A stretch of DNA of 64,000 bases from Halichondria panicea. Lineage: Eukaryota > Porifera > Demospongiae > Suberitida > Halichondriidae. Location: the NCBI RefSeq assembly GCF_963675165.1, contig NC_087377.1, forward strand, positions 2,340,824-2,404,823, read 5' to 3'. Made by a program: the position numbers and the translations under genes. The stretch's first letter is position 1, and every line of letters starts with the position of its first letter. Positions 41,986 to 62,009 of this stretch are shown in pieces. The notes below the pieces were generated by a model. It saw only the letters and a list, made by a program, of their open reading frames with translations. It made no database searches and was not told where the DNA came from.

Positions 41986-42139
41986 TTAATCAGGACTGCA
42001 ATGCATGATCCTCCATCGTTCGCGCTCTAGCCTCGAGACCAGCCGTTTGTTATAAGGAAAGGTTGGTCTCGAGGCTACTCGCGCTCATGCCTGCCTTCTC
42101 TGATCGAGGCTATGTGGTTAACAAGAAGCTGCAACTGAA

Positions 42140-43180
42140 GTGATCCCGTACCCAACAACAATCACTAAACTAGAAAGCTGAAATGAAATTTTGCCAAAAA
42201 AGTATAAAAATAGAAGGTGATGGTATATATACATGTATACACACACACACAGGACACAGAGCATTATAATAGTCAGTACTTATAGTCAACACAGAGTCAG
42301 TTCTTTACTTGACATTCTTGCATGCTTCTTTACTTGACATCTTTATTCGTCCCTTTCAAGTAGCTCCAGTATCTGTATGAAAGCATGAGCACAGCACAAT
42401 AAACTAGAGCCTTATAAGCAAAACATTGCAATAAAACACTGTGTGCAATGAAAATAGGGATCAGATTTATGAATATTCCAGTAATAATCTGTTTAAAAAC
42501 ATGAGTGCATGATTTAGGAGCCCTCAGGGCTAGTAGAACCATCAAGTACTTAGAATGCTGTATACTATTATGGCATGGCACAACTGCATGACGAGCAAGT
42601 TCACAAAGTTAATAAGGTAACTCACGTGTATCCTTGACACAGGCCTTGTGAATGCTGCGAACTGCCTCTCCGTCCTCAATCTCTGAGGCAATTTCCACTA
42701 ATCGACCGTAAGTAGCTGTTGAATTCAATGGATTGAATTGGAGAATATTTTTACTCTTCCACTTCTTTAGAGCAGCGAGGAATTTCCCTGGAATACCAAC
42801 AAATGTGTGATCGATAGCACCAATCTCAGCATCACTGAGGCCCAGCCTGTGCTTGTATCTGTCATAGCCAGCAATCTCGGTAGACAACTGGAGAAGAGCA
42901 TCATCCCAGCACTCACTACTCAACTGAGCTGCAGTCGCTGTCACTATCGTCTTATGTGGCTGAACTGTACAGATCACATTATTTCCAATGATATACAACG
43001 CTATACTCTGAAATGTACACCAAATACTTTATCACTGTCACATGAGACCCCATACACAATACAACTGTCAAGGCTATAATTGAAGATTGCTTCAATTTAG
43101 ATTGCTATACTTGTACAACAATGATGTCATGAATAATTATAGTGATCACATTAATTCCCAAGTTGTTCCCTTAATTAGCT
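42140..43180 (-). repeat. Partial duplication of the ROC/Death gene
   Basis: 42140-42390 matches the 3' flank of the ROC/Death gene (23235-23500). 42540-42660 matches the intron after its first Death exon (27397-27520), and 42960-43180 matches the intron before its second Death exon (27055-27280). Only one Death exon is present. Confidence 0.8.
42626..42964 (-). pseudogene. Isolated hybrid Death-domain exon
   Basis: 112 codons with acceptor and donor, phases as in the parent exons. The N-terminal part (VQPHKTIVTATAAQL, RYKHRLGLSDAEIGAID) follows the second Death exon at 26720-27058. The C-terminal end (YGRLVEIASEIED, KDT) and the flank beyond follow the first at 27475-27807. No start or partner exons are visible, so it may be untranslated, or used as an alternative exon. 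The open frame is intact. Confidence 0.75.
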
Positions 43181-43529
43181 TATTACCAATGCATATGATT
43201 TAATTAGATCTCACTTTTCATTGGCTAACTAGAGCTATGTGTACAGAGGACTTCTGCCAACCAACCTGAAATCCTCTGTACATGTATATGTAGAGAAGTA
43301 CATTTGTATCCTCAAGCAAACTATAGTTTGGGCAGAATATTGGCAGTACATGGAATGCTGTGGTGAACCCATACAAATGTTATTATTGCTTTCACTTCAT
43401 TTGAAATGCAAACCTTAATTATTAAAGTCACCACTAGCTATTTGCATTGTCCTAATACAAATCTATTTTGTAGCTCTTTATTAAAATATGTGTTTAAATT
43501 AGCGATCTATCACACTATAGGCTCTGTAC

Positions 43530-44265
43530 GCTAGCTACAGTGCACACAGTGAGACCACACTATAGGCTCTGTACACTAGTCTACAGTGCACACAGTGGGA
43601 CCACACTATAGGCTCTGTACACCAGCTACAGTGCACACAGTGGGACCACACTATAGGCTCTGTACACTAGCTACAGTGCACACAGTGGGACCACACTATA
43701 AGCTCTGTACACTAGCTACAGTGCACACAGTGGGACCACACTATAGGCTCTATACACCAGCTACAGTGCACACAGTGGGACCACACTATAGGCTCTGTAC
43801 ACTAGCTACAGTGCACACAGTGGGACCACACTATAGGCTCTATACACCAGCTACAGTGCACACAGTGGGACCACACTATAGGCTCTGTACACTAGCTACA
43901 GTGCACACAGTGGGACCACACTATAGGCTCTATACACCAGCTACAGTGCACACAGTGGGACCACACTATAGGCTCTATACACCAGCAACAGTGCACACAG
44001 TGGGACCACACTATATAGGCTCTATACACCAGCTACAGTGCACACAGTGGGACCACACTATAGGCTCTGTACACCAGCTACAGTGCACACAGTGGGACCA
44101 CACTATAGTCTCTGTACACTAGCTACAGTGCACACAGTGGGACCACACTATAGGCTCTATACACCAGCTACAGTGCACACAGTGGGACCACACTATAGGC
44201 TCTGTACACCAGCTACAGTGCACACAGTGGGACCACACTATAGGCTCTGTACACTAGTCTACACA
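43530..44265. repeat. 45-bp minisatellite, about 16 copies
   Basis: Unit GTGCACACAGTGGGACCACA then CTATAGGCTCTGTACACCAG then CTACA. Because 45 is a multiple of three, open frames (HTVGPHYRLCTPATV repeated) run through it; no promoter or splice context supports translation. One unit has a 2-bp insertion near 44015. Confidence 0.95.
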
Positions 44266-44392
44266 CTGCATGTCAATTAGAGTAGCATTTCTGCAAACAA
44301 GGTGAAAATGGTTTTTAGTGGAACAGCTGTCTACCCCTGGGCCCATACACGCAGACATTCTACTTTTCAAAGGACTATAGAATATTAGCATA

Positions 44393-44812
44393 TGTGACAG
44401 GCTCTAGGAAAACCAGACTATTGGAGCAGACTAAAATTTTGGTGATTAATGTACCAAGTGATAGAGCAGAGCATTGCCTACACAATGATATGCTTAGTTT
44501 TCACATACCTAGTTTCATACCCGAGTTATGCGCGTTGGAAACTCGAAGCCGTAAAATGTAGTATCGAGAAAAACGGCTCTCAAAGATTGCTTAATTAGGA
44601 AAAATAAGGTAATAGCGAAAGTTTGGACGAAGCGTTTCGATGGAAAGAGTTGGATTTAGAGCATCAGATTTTACAGAGAGGTAGTAGAAGGGCTGTAGAT
44701 ACTTATACATCAATAACATTTTATATGAGATTTTATACTGTAGGCATAAATTTAGCTGTAGCTCAATAATAAATTCTGCTCCAATAGTCTGGTTTTCCCA
44801 GAGCCTGTCACA
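44393..44812. mobile_element. 420-bp MITE with TA target-site duplication
   Basis: Terminal inverted repeats TGTGACAGGCTCT and GGAAAACCAGACTATTGGAG at both ends. TA flanks at 44391-44392 and 44813-44814. Non-coding interior. Confidence 0.85.
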
Positions 44813-44959
44813 TATACACTAAATTGGAATTCCATGTAGTGGGACAAGACAACAGTCTGGCTAGGCTACCGATCAAAATTATCTCCGTAAAAATACAATT
44901 ATTGGGGTCACAGACGTCACAGCTGAATGGAGAGTGGTGTGGGAGGGCTAGCTGAATGA

Positions 44960-45375
44960 ATGTGAGGGATGATGGGATCATTGTGACAGGGCAATGGACC
45001 GCTACTAAACCCTAGTTATCAGTCAACAGCTGGAGCTTTATTTCCTACAATGCATAGCGGGAAATTTTTGCGGGTGCAATTTGGCTCCAGAGCCCTCAGC
45101 AGAAAGTTACGTGGGTTCTAATATTCGCGGTTCAATGCCAGGAAACCACACCCACCAATAGCATTGCATGTGAAATACCGGTGCATGGGAGTTTATCCCA
45201 GTTTTAAATGCTCTGCCCTCGAAAAACGACGAAAATTTCCCGCTATACGGTACTTGTTATCAATACCCCATTTTTAATAATACATGTGCAATGTATGCTA
45301 GCTGTGACAAGGCAATGGACCGCTACTAAACCCCAGTAATCAGTCAACAGCTGGAGCTTAATTAATAATAATTAT
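44960..45375. repeat. Direct repeats around a TACCGTATAGCGGGA-type MITE
   Basis: GGCAATGGACCGCTACTAAA and CAGTCAACAGCTGGAGCT occur at 44988-45040 and again at 45310-45360. Between them (45053-45252) lies a MITE with ends ATAGCGGGAAATTTTTGCGG and TTTCCCGCTATACGGTA. Confidence 0.75.
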
Positions 45376-45548
45376 TATAATGAAGTTGATTGTTTCCCAG
45401 ATGCTTGTTATCAATAATTATCCCGTCTTTGCTATATATACAAAAGTACAGCTAGCATACATGTACATGTACATGTAGGTCCTAGGTGTGTTTTTTTACG
45501 TCAAAATCAGTACAGCTTAATTGCTTTTTTAATATTTATTTGTATGCT

Positions 45549-45605
45549 AGCTGTACGTTTGGATCGACGTCAAATGATATTTCGGTCTCCCTTATTCCAT
45601 TAAAT
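45549..45605 (-). pseudogene. Degenerate duplicate of CFAP299 exon 6
   Basis: Aligns over about 55 bp with 46055-46110 (CTGTACgTTTGGaTCgACgT against CTGTACCTTTGGGTCAACAT) but with a stop in frame. No splice function expected. Confidence 0.55.
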
Positions 45606-46058
45606 AACGTGTGAAAAATTGATTAACTATTATAGTGTGGGAAGTAGGGAGGAGGCACAGTGTACAATAATAATGCTTTTCTAACTCCCTAAAAATTCTA
45701 TTCACAAATTTTGAGACAGTTTGCTCAATATAATCTCAAAAGCCCAATGCTATGTCAACAGTTTATAACAAGAGAGCACAGTTAGCATACAAACAGCGTC
45801 AAATACAACAAATACAAGTTTTGCTGTTTTGGATGCTTCCATTAGAGGGAGTGTTAGCAAACGTGCTGTACAAAGTTCATTCTAATCTTCACTGTCAGCT
45901 TTGAATCTGAAGCCTCAATTCACTTATTAGTTCTACTGCACGCTATAGCTGTACCTTCATTTGTAATTATTTCCCCCCACACACACACAGCACACCCACA
46001 CACACACCCACACACACATACACACACCCCACACACACACACCCCACACAGCCTGTAC

Positions 46059-47934
46059 CTTTGGGTCAACATTAATAATCTTTCTGTCTCGTTTATTCTT
46101 AAACAGCAGACCTGAGGCGTTGTCTGCAATCACCTGTGTGTGCGTGCGTGGGGGGTGTGTGTGTGTGCGAGTTCGAGTTATATCAAACAAATACAAACAA
46201 AGTGTCCGTGTACAATAATCATGTCAACTAATTATGTACGACGAGACCAAAGGGAGCAACTGTATAATTGAGTAGTGCTATGGCGCCCTGCAGACTAGGA
46301 GGGCACTCACTACTGTAGTGTTCCAAACACACGTTATAGGCTATCAAACTTTGCTGTGAAAATAAATTATGTTCTGAAAAAACACACACTTTAATTATTA
46401 TAGCCCCACGCTTTCTTTTATAATTTGTGCTCGTTGATCTAAGTTATAGTTAGAACATGGGCATGAGGTATCTATGTGTTATAGTGTCCCAAAGCTCGAG
46501 GGCTTCTATTTAAACCTATTGGCTACTAGAAATGCACTAGCTTAGCAACAGTCAACCTATATAAACAGCCAACCTAGCAACTGCATCATTATTCTTTTGA
46601 AAACTAATATCTAAAGTTGACATCTCTGTGTCTCTACTAAATCTGTGGTCTCTATTCAAGTCAACCCTGTTCCTCCACCTCAGTTTGATGGACAAAATTA
46701 TAGTCCTAGCTCCACCCACAAAACGAAAACATCCAGCTCCTCCCCCACTTTTGCAGCAAACAAGCCCAGCACACTTCCCAAGAAACGAGCGACTCGTACT
46801 ACTCTCACAAAGCGAAAGGAAGACACCTATAAGCTATAATTTGCAGCAAACAAGCCCAGCAAACGAGCGGCTCCTACTCTTGAACAAAGCGAAAGGAACT
46901 TTAGGAGAAGAAGCCAAACCTAGAATCTCAGCACTTCCATACATCCAGCTCCTCCCCCATGCAGCCTTGCAGCAAAAAAGCACAGCACACTGCCCAAAAA
47001 ACGAGCGTCTCCTACTGCTTTCGAACAAAGCCAAAAAAAGAAACTAGAGCTTCTCTCTTTCATTCTAGTTCTGTTATTACAATTACTAGACAAAGCATCT
47101 ACATGTAGCTACAATAATTTTTACATGTGTATCTTCTTGTAAATCACAATACAATGTACAATGTTGTAGTTTGTAGCCCAGAGCAATCTATAGTACTGGT
47201 ACTATAGCTCATAGTTCCCTGCTAAATACACTCAAATGGAATCTAAGGACACCATAATATTATTGTAGCACTACCAAACAGCTACTAATAAAATAATTAG
47301 CTTTTTGAAATTGGACGTTCCCAACACAAGTTATAGCCCTTCAAAGAAAAACTACGAAAACATGACGACATGTAATTAATACATATTTTGGCAACCACCT
47401 CTTATATATTATACCCACGTACTTCATATTTCTCACACGTACCTGATAATTAGGAGTGGAGTTGGACGAGGAGAAGTTAGTGTCCCAGTTATAGAAGCTC
47501 AAGTCACTGTGTCTAGGGAGCAGCTTCTTCCGTGACGAGAATATGGGATCAAAATCATCCACCTACAATTATCATGTACATGTATAATACCTCATAGAAA
47601 GTTTTCGTATCAAACGAAAATTAAAACGACGGAATTATTCTACTGCAAGAGATTCAATGCGTCACTATCTAAGCTGTTGAGCTGTACTTAAAATACTAAA
47701 TTGGTAGTTACGAAAATTACCCGCTATACGGCAGTTAGATCATTGGGGTGAGGTATAATTTTATGTTATAAATACATGTTAGGATCAACCACCTTTATTA
47801 CTGGTAGTACCTTGAGTCGATGTGCGTAGTCAATGTATCCTGATATCTCCTGACCCTTGGTATTCCTGTCCCGAATAAATATAATTGACTGTGTGTGTGG
47901 TGTGTGTGTGTGTGTGTGTGTGTGGGGTGGTGGT

Positions 47935-47971
<37 letters not shown>

Positions 47972-49644
47972 GGGGATTGCTTATCATGTATTAAGAAGAC
48001 TTACTGAAATTTTCCCGTTTCTGTTAGTCTCTTCCCTCTGAGCCAGCCCCTCCAGGAACACTGATCCTTGCAGGTCCTTCCCAGCATTGCACAACACTCT
48101 GTACCATGGGGGGGGGGGACACTAGGTCAGCACAACACTCTGTACCACGGGGGGGACACTAGGTCAGCACAACACTCTGTACCATGGGGGGGACACTAGG
48201 TCAGCACAACACTCTGTACCATGGGGGGGACACTAGGTCAGCACAACACTCTGTACCATGGGGGGGACACTAGGTCAGCACAACACTCTGTACCATGGGG
48301 GACACTAGGTCAGCACAACACTCTGTACCATGGGGGGGACACTAGGTCAGCACAACACTCTGTACCATGGGGAGGACACTAGGTCAGCACAACACTCTGT
48401 ACCATGGGGGGGACACTAGGTCAGCACAACACTCTGTACCATGGGGGGACACTAGGTCAGCACAACACTCTGTACCATGGGGGGGACACTAGGTCAGCAC
48501 AACACTCTGTACCATGGGGGACACTAGGTCAGCACAACACTCTGTACCATGGGGGGGACACTAGGTCAGCACAACACTCTGTACCATGGGGGACACTAGG
48601 TCAGCACAACACTCTGTACCATGGGGGGGACACTAGGTCAGCACAACACTCTGTACCATGGGGGGGGGGACACTAGGTCAGCACAACACTCTGTACCATG
48701 GGGGACACTAGGTCAGCACAACACTCTGTACCATGGGGGGGACACTAGGTCAGCACAACACTCTGTACCACGGGGGGGACACTAGGTCAGCACAACACTC
48801 TGTACCATGGGGGGGACACTAGGTCAGCACAACACTCTGTACCATGGAGGGGACACTAGGTCAGCACAACACTCTGTACCATGGGGGGGGGGACACTAGG
48901 TCAGCAGCGATAAATTAATCTGTTTGCAATCGCATACTTACAATCAGTTCAGTATAATAGATTCTTTTGCAATCGCATATACAAACAAATCTTGTACAGT
49001 TCGTAGCTAAGAATCATTGCCAGTATACCTGAATTGTCCATAATAATTATTAGCAAAAGGGAGCGTTAATGTGACAAATACACACTCATCCCCCACACAC
49101 ACCACCCACACACCTCAGCTGGTCTCGACGTGCTAGCTTACTGGCTGCAGCCGCTTCTTTCCTGAGCTCAAAGTCTTCTCTCTTGAGCACTTCCCCTGAT
49201 CCACGATATCCTAGCTCTACTAGCTGACGTGCTAGTTCCTCGTCCTGTGTGTGTGTGTGTGTGTGTGGAGTGTGGTGTGTGAGTGTGGGTGGGTGGGTGT
49301 GTGTGTGTGTGTGGAGTGTGGTGTGTGAGTGTGGGTGGGTGGGTGTGTGTGTGTGTGTGTGTGAGGAGTGGAATGCAAACCACTAACTACGTAATACCGT
49401 AAAAATTACAAGCCACTGCAGATGTGTTTCTACTCGATATTTCATAATAAGTGTGTGGGGGTTGGAGAATCGTCACCCCCCACAGTCAATCAACCCTACC
49501 CCCCACCTCGAGCTATAACCTCACCTCCAGGTAGAACAGATCAGTTGGTGTTATTTGAGAGTCCAGGTAATCCTCATACGTGGCATACTCGGTGACTATA
49601 GTGTCTGCAGCGCTGTTACTAGCTTCCTCACCAGTAGCCGCCAT
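46059..49644 (-). CDS. CFAP299: Cilia- and flagella-associated protein 299
   Basis: Six exons: 49525-49644 ([23 protein letters not shown]), 49114-49244 ([18 protein letters not shown]), 48005-48098 (NAGKDLQ), 47811-47888 ([19 protein letters not shown]), 47443-47562 ([24 protein letters not shown]) and 46059-46133 ([18 protein letters not shown]). All junctions are phase-consistent, giving 206 residues against about 230 in vertebrate CFAP299. The terminal exon (about 25 residues) was not found; it may lie below 46059. CFAP299 is a conserved axoneme-associated protein, expected here in ciliated cells such as choanocytes. A minisatellite lies directly upstream of exon 3. The start is 110 bp from the divergent SRCR gene. 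Confidence 0.92.
46557..47047 (+). other. TATA-like site and a repetitive 119-codon open frame inside the CFAP299 gene
   Basis: CTATATAAACAGCC near 46558 is followed by an ATG at 46688 and an open frame to 47047. That frame has three imperfect repeats ([15 protein letters not shown] type). A second frame through the same repeats reads [10 protein letters not shown]. The DNA repeat (CAGCTCCTCCCCCA, AAACGAGCG) explains both frames. It could be a small nested gene; nothing else supports it. Confidence 0.25.
48100..48905. repeat. 37-bp minisatellite that repeats a splice acceptor
   Basis: About 22 units of GTCAGCACAACACTCTGTAC then CATGGGGGGGACACTAG, with G-run lengths varying from 4 to 10. On the minus strand each unit contains CATGGTACAG-AGTGTTGTGC, the acceptor and first ten bases of CFAP299 exon 3. 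The array starts exactly at that exon boundary. Confidence 0.95.
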
Positions 49645-49753
49645 CTTTATACAGTTCAGAAAGCTGGCGTTGTCATAAGTGGTAAGGTGTGTGTTTGTAT
49701 CGGGTAAAGATCGGCAGATTAATAATTGCATTATTGACGTCCACTATAATTCA
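49645..49753. promoter_or_regulatory. Short bidirectional promoter interval
   Basis: Only 109 bp separates the start codon of CFAP299 (minus) from that of the SRCR receptor (plus). Both 5' ends must be driven from here or from within the neighbouring gene. No canonical TATA box was seen. Confidence 0.5.
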
Positions 49754-57623
<7,870 letters not shown>

Positions 57624-57827
57624 AAGTAGTAAACTTTTAATAAGAGACATTGCAAATTGCAATTGACTGTATATAGCTGTTAGTGATATAGCAAACTTCT
57701 ATTATTTTTAAGTTTAGACAATGAGAATTTTGTTCCTCATTTTTTCACAAAATTTAATTATTTTCAAAAGCAAACTCTTCGGCTGATTTTAATGAATGTA
57801 TATACAGCGCGTATTATGGTTTTAGCC

Positions 57828-57833
57828 AATAAA
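57828..57833 (+). terminator. Candidate polyadenylation signal of the SRCR receptor gene
   Basis: AATAAA about 205 bp beyond the stop codon, in AT-rich 3' flank. Weak evidence alone. Confidence 0.4.
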
Positions 57834-58121
57834 CAATCGATTTCACACAATTTAAATGACATGTGCCATCGTAATAATACAAAATAATAGTTTATTCTAC
57901 TCTTCACACAAATAGAAATAATGTTCCCTATAATTATATTATTGCAACGAGTACTTGCACACCACGCCCTCGTCGAGCATATGCAGTATAATAGTCTTAC
58001 TGCCTAACAACGTACACGACCCAAATGTAGTTACTATGGAGCTATAGCATGGCCGGCCAACTGCACACAAACTTGGATGCTTGGTTCATAATAAACAGGG
58101 ACAATAATAATTATATTCTGT

Positions 58122-58510
58122 AGGAGGAAGGGAGGTTACTAGTGTAAACATGACAGTATAATATTATACGCGGGAGGAAGGGAGGTTACTAGTGTAAGCA
58201 TGACAGTACGCGGGAGGAAGGGAGGTTACTAGTGTAAGCATGACAGTACGCGGGAGGAAGGGAGGTTACTAGTGTAAGCATGACAGTACGAGGGAGGAAG
58301 GGAGGTTACTAGTGTAAGCATGACAGCACGCGGGAGGAAGGGAGGTTACTAGTGTAAGCATGACAGTACGAGGGAGGAAGGGAGGTTACTAGTGTAAGCA
58401 TGACAGCACGCGGGAGGAAGGGAGGTTACTAGTGTAAGCATGACAGCACGCGGGAGGAAGGGAGGTTACTAGTGTAAGCATGACAGTACGCGGGAGGAAG
58501 GGAGATTACT
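58122..58510. repeat. ~40-bp tandem repeat, about nine copies
   Basis: Unit GGGAGGAAGGGAGGTTACTA then GTGTAAGCATGACAGTACGC, with C/A and T/C variants near the end. Purine-rich start in each unit. Confidence 0.95.
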
Positions 58511-59760
58511 ATTTGGACCAACAAACATAGATCTACAGTGCATGCTATTAATTAAGATTGCTTATACCTCCTCATTCTTCCAATCCTCCCCCCGTATACC
58601 ATTTGCTCGGACATCTGTTTAATATAGACTGTATCCTTCCCACACAAAAACTACTTAACACACAAGCATGTTAGATCCTTACTTCTGTTGCAGTCGGCCA
58701 CATTTACATTTGTGCTGTTACTGGGGCTTTGGAGCGAGAGGTAGATGGTCAGGACTCCGGCATGCACACATCTATATTATAATAACTTTTGTTTCTAAAG
58801 TTGTCGGCTGTATTGGTGCACTGGTCGGGACTCCGACTTAACTGGGACTCCAGTTACTGGCTAGGACTCTAGCTTGCGCAGAAGGTCAAGACTCCAGCTA
58901 TTTTTTGTTTACCTATTTTTTTACTTAATTAGTTTAATCATCACAGATAAAGAGAGGGAGCGAGAGATCTAGTGTTTATTTAATACCTATTTCTTGAGGT
59001 TTACGGAAAGTAATTTGCTTTCCGGCAATGCCTATATCTTTCGTTTCCAAAGTTCTCAGTAATAATACTGTAGTAGACTTGGGACTCCAGCCTGCACTTA
59101 GCTCATGGGACTCCATGCAGTTACCGCGTATACTGGCTGGGACTACAGCTCACGCAATTTGATACCGCGTACTGGCTAGGAACTCATAGCTGAGACACCA
59201 GTTAAAGGTCAGGACGCCAATTAAAGGTCAGGACGCCAGCTGAACTCCTTTTTTACTTTTAGTTGGACATCTAGAAACTATGTGTATTGCCAGCTCACGC
59301 AAATGTAGGAAAACAAGTATATAGCTGTTATACCTAATAAAGCAATTAATCCCTTCCCGGCCCTTTTGATACAATGCCTTGCCATCACTCGTAAATGTAT
59401 TTTTTTATTGTTGTGAAGTCCTATTGCTACAATGGTCTAACTAGGTAGATGGTTCAAGTATTGTTAAGGAAGTGCAAGCTATTAATTATTATAAGCAGCA
59501 GAATTCTTACACCGACAGTAAAACTTAAGGTTTGTCTTTCTGGTGATTATAGACATGCAAAGCTATGCATAGCAGACTATAATTATGCAAGCAAATTCAG
59601 CAGCCCTCCCCTTAGCCTCGAGGGGCTGGAGTCGAGGCTACCTGCCCTCAAATGTGTTTGTTTGGTAAAGATCATTAATCACACAGATGAATAATAATTA
59701 TGATAAATAATGTTTATTATAGCAACAAAGAAAGAGTCAATGACTTTTATGAGCAAAATG
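58511..59760. other. Intergenic, no recognised gene
   Basis: Dispersed degenerate GGACTCCAG or GGACGCCAG words (58740-59240) suggest an old short repeat. A TAGCCTCGA palindrome lies at 59612-59640. Confidence 0.5.
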
Positions 59761-59815
59761 CATAATTATGGATTCGCTAGTTAAAGGTGAATTAGTCATT
59801 GCATGTGAGGGGGCG

Positions 59816-59960
59816 TTATCCCAACTCGTACTTCTTGTCCAGTGCGGCGTACGCCTACAGAGTATTGTGGAGCAGCTGGTCATAATATCTCAGATCCTTC
59901 ACAGAGGGAGGGAGTTTGGGAATGGTGGCCAACTTTGTTATAAATGTTCTGAGTTTGCAG
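59816..59960 (-). pseudogene. Coding-like terminal exon with an internal stop, unidentified
   Basis: Minus strand reads KLPPSVKDLRYYDQLLHNTL, then TAG (59855-59857), then AYAALDKKYELG and TAA. The stretch before and after the TAG looks coding in one frame, as if a glutamine codon had mutated. No family recognised. Confidence 0.35.
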
Positions 59961-60043
59961 CTTAGCTCTTGGTGAAACCCCCTCCTCATCTGTTAGCTGA
60001 TATCTGTACAATAATTATGAACAGTGATACGATCTTGTTAAAG

Positions 60044-60236
60044 TACCGTATATAGTGGGTTATTTTCGTACGGTAGGAATTTTCGTATCTTTCGTATTGA
60101 AAAGCATTATACGAAAATTGAAATTGCAATACATTCAACGTCACTATCTTGAGCTGAGTGTACGAATATAAAATACGAATGGGTATATAGTCTGTACGAA
60201 AATTTTGCACCAACAAAAATTACCTGCTATACGGTA
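60044..60236. mobile_element. TACCGTATA-ended MITE
   Basis: 193 bp with inverted ends TACCGTATATAGTGGGTTA and TACCGTATAGCAGGTAAT, of the same family as 36185-36540. Many TTTCGTA words inside. Confidence 0.8.
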
Positions 60237-60584
60237 TGCAGCATATAATTATGGATCTAATTTCAACGATTTTGAAAGCTTAGAAAGAGACCTTTCAAAA
60301 TATGGTGCCATCAAAGTTCAGATAAAAGTATATGCCAATTTTCCCATACCATGGATAATAATAGCCCATGGGTCCAAGGGAGAAAAATGACAAATTATGG
60401 CCCCGACTAATAAAAATGTTGATATTGATACTCGAGTTACGGCTGTTTAGATATAATGTTCAACTACTAAAATAGTCTATATAATACTATTCAACCATAA
60501 TTTTAGATATTCCTAACTCAAGTTATGGACCATCACAATAATTAAGATAGCTACTAAAGCACTCCCTCCACACACACACTCACT

Positions 60585-61141
60585 TTAGGCACAAACAGAA
60601 GATGATTTTTTCTCGTCATCAAACAAGAAATGGGAATGGAAGTCAGTGAGGCGGTCCTCATCCGTGGGAAACTTCTGTTCCCTTGTGAAGACATTATTCT
60701 GACACAGCTTCTCTACACGTGTGTGTTGAAACTGTGTGTGGGGGAGCATGTTTATAACATGCTCAACAATGGGAGATATTAAATCAAAAGCTTGTAATAG
60801 TGCATTCTGTAGCTATTGGAGAGGACTATAATTATATCACACGCCTGACAACTACACCACCACAATAATTATTACCTCACATTATAAATTAAAGCAATCG
60901 CTAATCTAAACACACCATTTGATAGGCCTTTCAAAGAGCTACAAAATGCATTCTTTAGAATTGTATAGGACAATCTCAACTCAAGTTATTGCCAATCAAA
61001 GATAGCTTCTGAAATAGTAATGTCTCGTATAATTATTTCATTAAATCACCTTTCCCCTGAGCTCAATGTCTGGTTCTAGACTGAGTGTGAGTAGTCGCTG
61101 GTCAATATTCTGTTCAGCGCTGGATATCTGACCACCGATAA
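60585..61141 (-). CDS. Last two exons of an unidentified gene
   Basis: Exon 61050-61141 (IGGQISSAEQNIDQRLL then SLEPDIELRGK) joins in phase 0 to 60585-60731 (FQHTRVEKLCQNNVF ... FHSHFLFDDEKK) ending SSSVCA and TAA. Splice sites are good (GTACAG acceptor, GTGATT donor, CACACAG acceptor). The product is hydrophilic and charged at the end. Upstream exons were not found; a 780-bp inverted-repeat element starts 70 bp further up. I do not recognise the family. Confidence 0.55.
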
Positions 61142-61208
61142 CTGTACGAGGAAAATAAATAAGACATTCTTTTATAGAGATGATTGATACTAGGTGCATG
61201 CAGAATAC

Positions 61209-61988
61209 AATGGCTGGTAGACTCGCAAGCCACTCCCTTTTCTCTGATTGGACGGGGGCGGGAGAAAAGGGACTGGTGACTCTGGGACACATTTTGTGTC
61301 TCTACCAGAATTTGGGTAGAGATTATTCATTGATTTTTCCACGTGATCCAAAAATTGCGTGAGGTTAAGTAGAATTGCGTAGCCTGCAAAAGTGATCGCG
61401 GGCTTCTTAGCTACAGTTTAAGAATGGATGCTAGTGCTAGAAAAGAGAAGATGATGGAGTAATAACATCATCAGGCATTCAGCTAGGATATAGTCATCTA
61501 AGACACCAGCAGAGATTAGCTTGTTTTAGTTTTACGTGATGAGAACTGGCAGCCGAAAGTCATTGGTTGCCTAAAGCTTTTAATAACCTGTACAATACAA
61601 GACAGATAATGGCAGACGGCAGCAGTTGAATTGAGAGTAGTCAGACTTGTACAAGCTGTCTTAAATCGCTGCCACTCCTCGGTTCAAAGAAGGACTGCCA
61701 AGATTTCTATGTTCATCAGCTGTTCCATGCTAATCCACAAGTTGTGGCACAACAGACACTGGTACAAGGATCTATAAAATCAAAAGGCTGGCTAGATAGA
61801 TCTGTATACTTGTCTTCTGTGTGTCTTTAACTTTTGACGCATCAGAATAAATTGGATAATTTGCACGTGACATTAATATTTAATAGCATTCCTGATTTAC
61901 ACAAGCTGTAGCCCAGAGTCACCAGTCCCTTTTCTCCCGCCCCCGTCCAATCAGAGAAAAGGGAGTGGCTTGCGAGTCTAAATGGCTG
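61209..61988. mobile_element. ~780-bp element with ~75-bp terminal inverted repeats
   Basis: Left end TAGACTCGCAAGCCACTCCC and right end the same inverted, continuing through TTTTCTCTGATTGGACGGGG and ACTGGTGACTCTGGG. AATGGCTGGTAG flanks both sides (about 61209-61220 and 61981-61992), which may be a long duplication or part of the element; a TA duplication is the other reading. The interior has a short coding-like stretch (61640-61800, plus). Confidence 0.75.
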
Positions 61989-62009
61989 GTAGATCTAGAC
62001 CTTTCTGTA

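Noticed and set aside
43586-44280. Long repetitive plus-strand frame (HTVGPHYRLCTPATV units)
   Set aside because: Explained by a 45-bp minisatellite whose period is a multiple of three; no promoter or splice context.
43530-48905. CRISPR-like look of the 45-bp and 37-bp arrays
   Set aside because: Units are contiguous with no unique spacers and the genome is animal; they are minisatellites.
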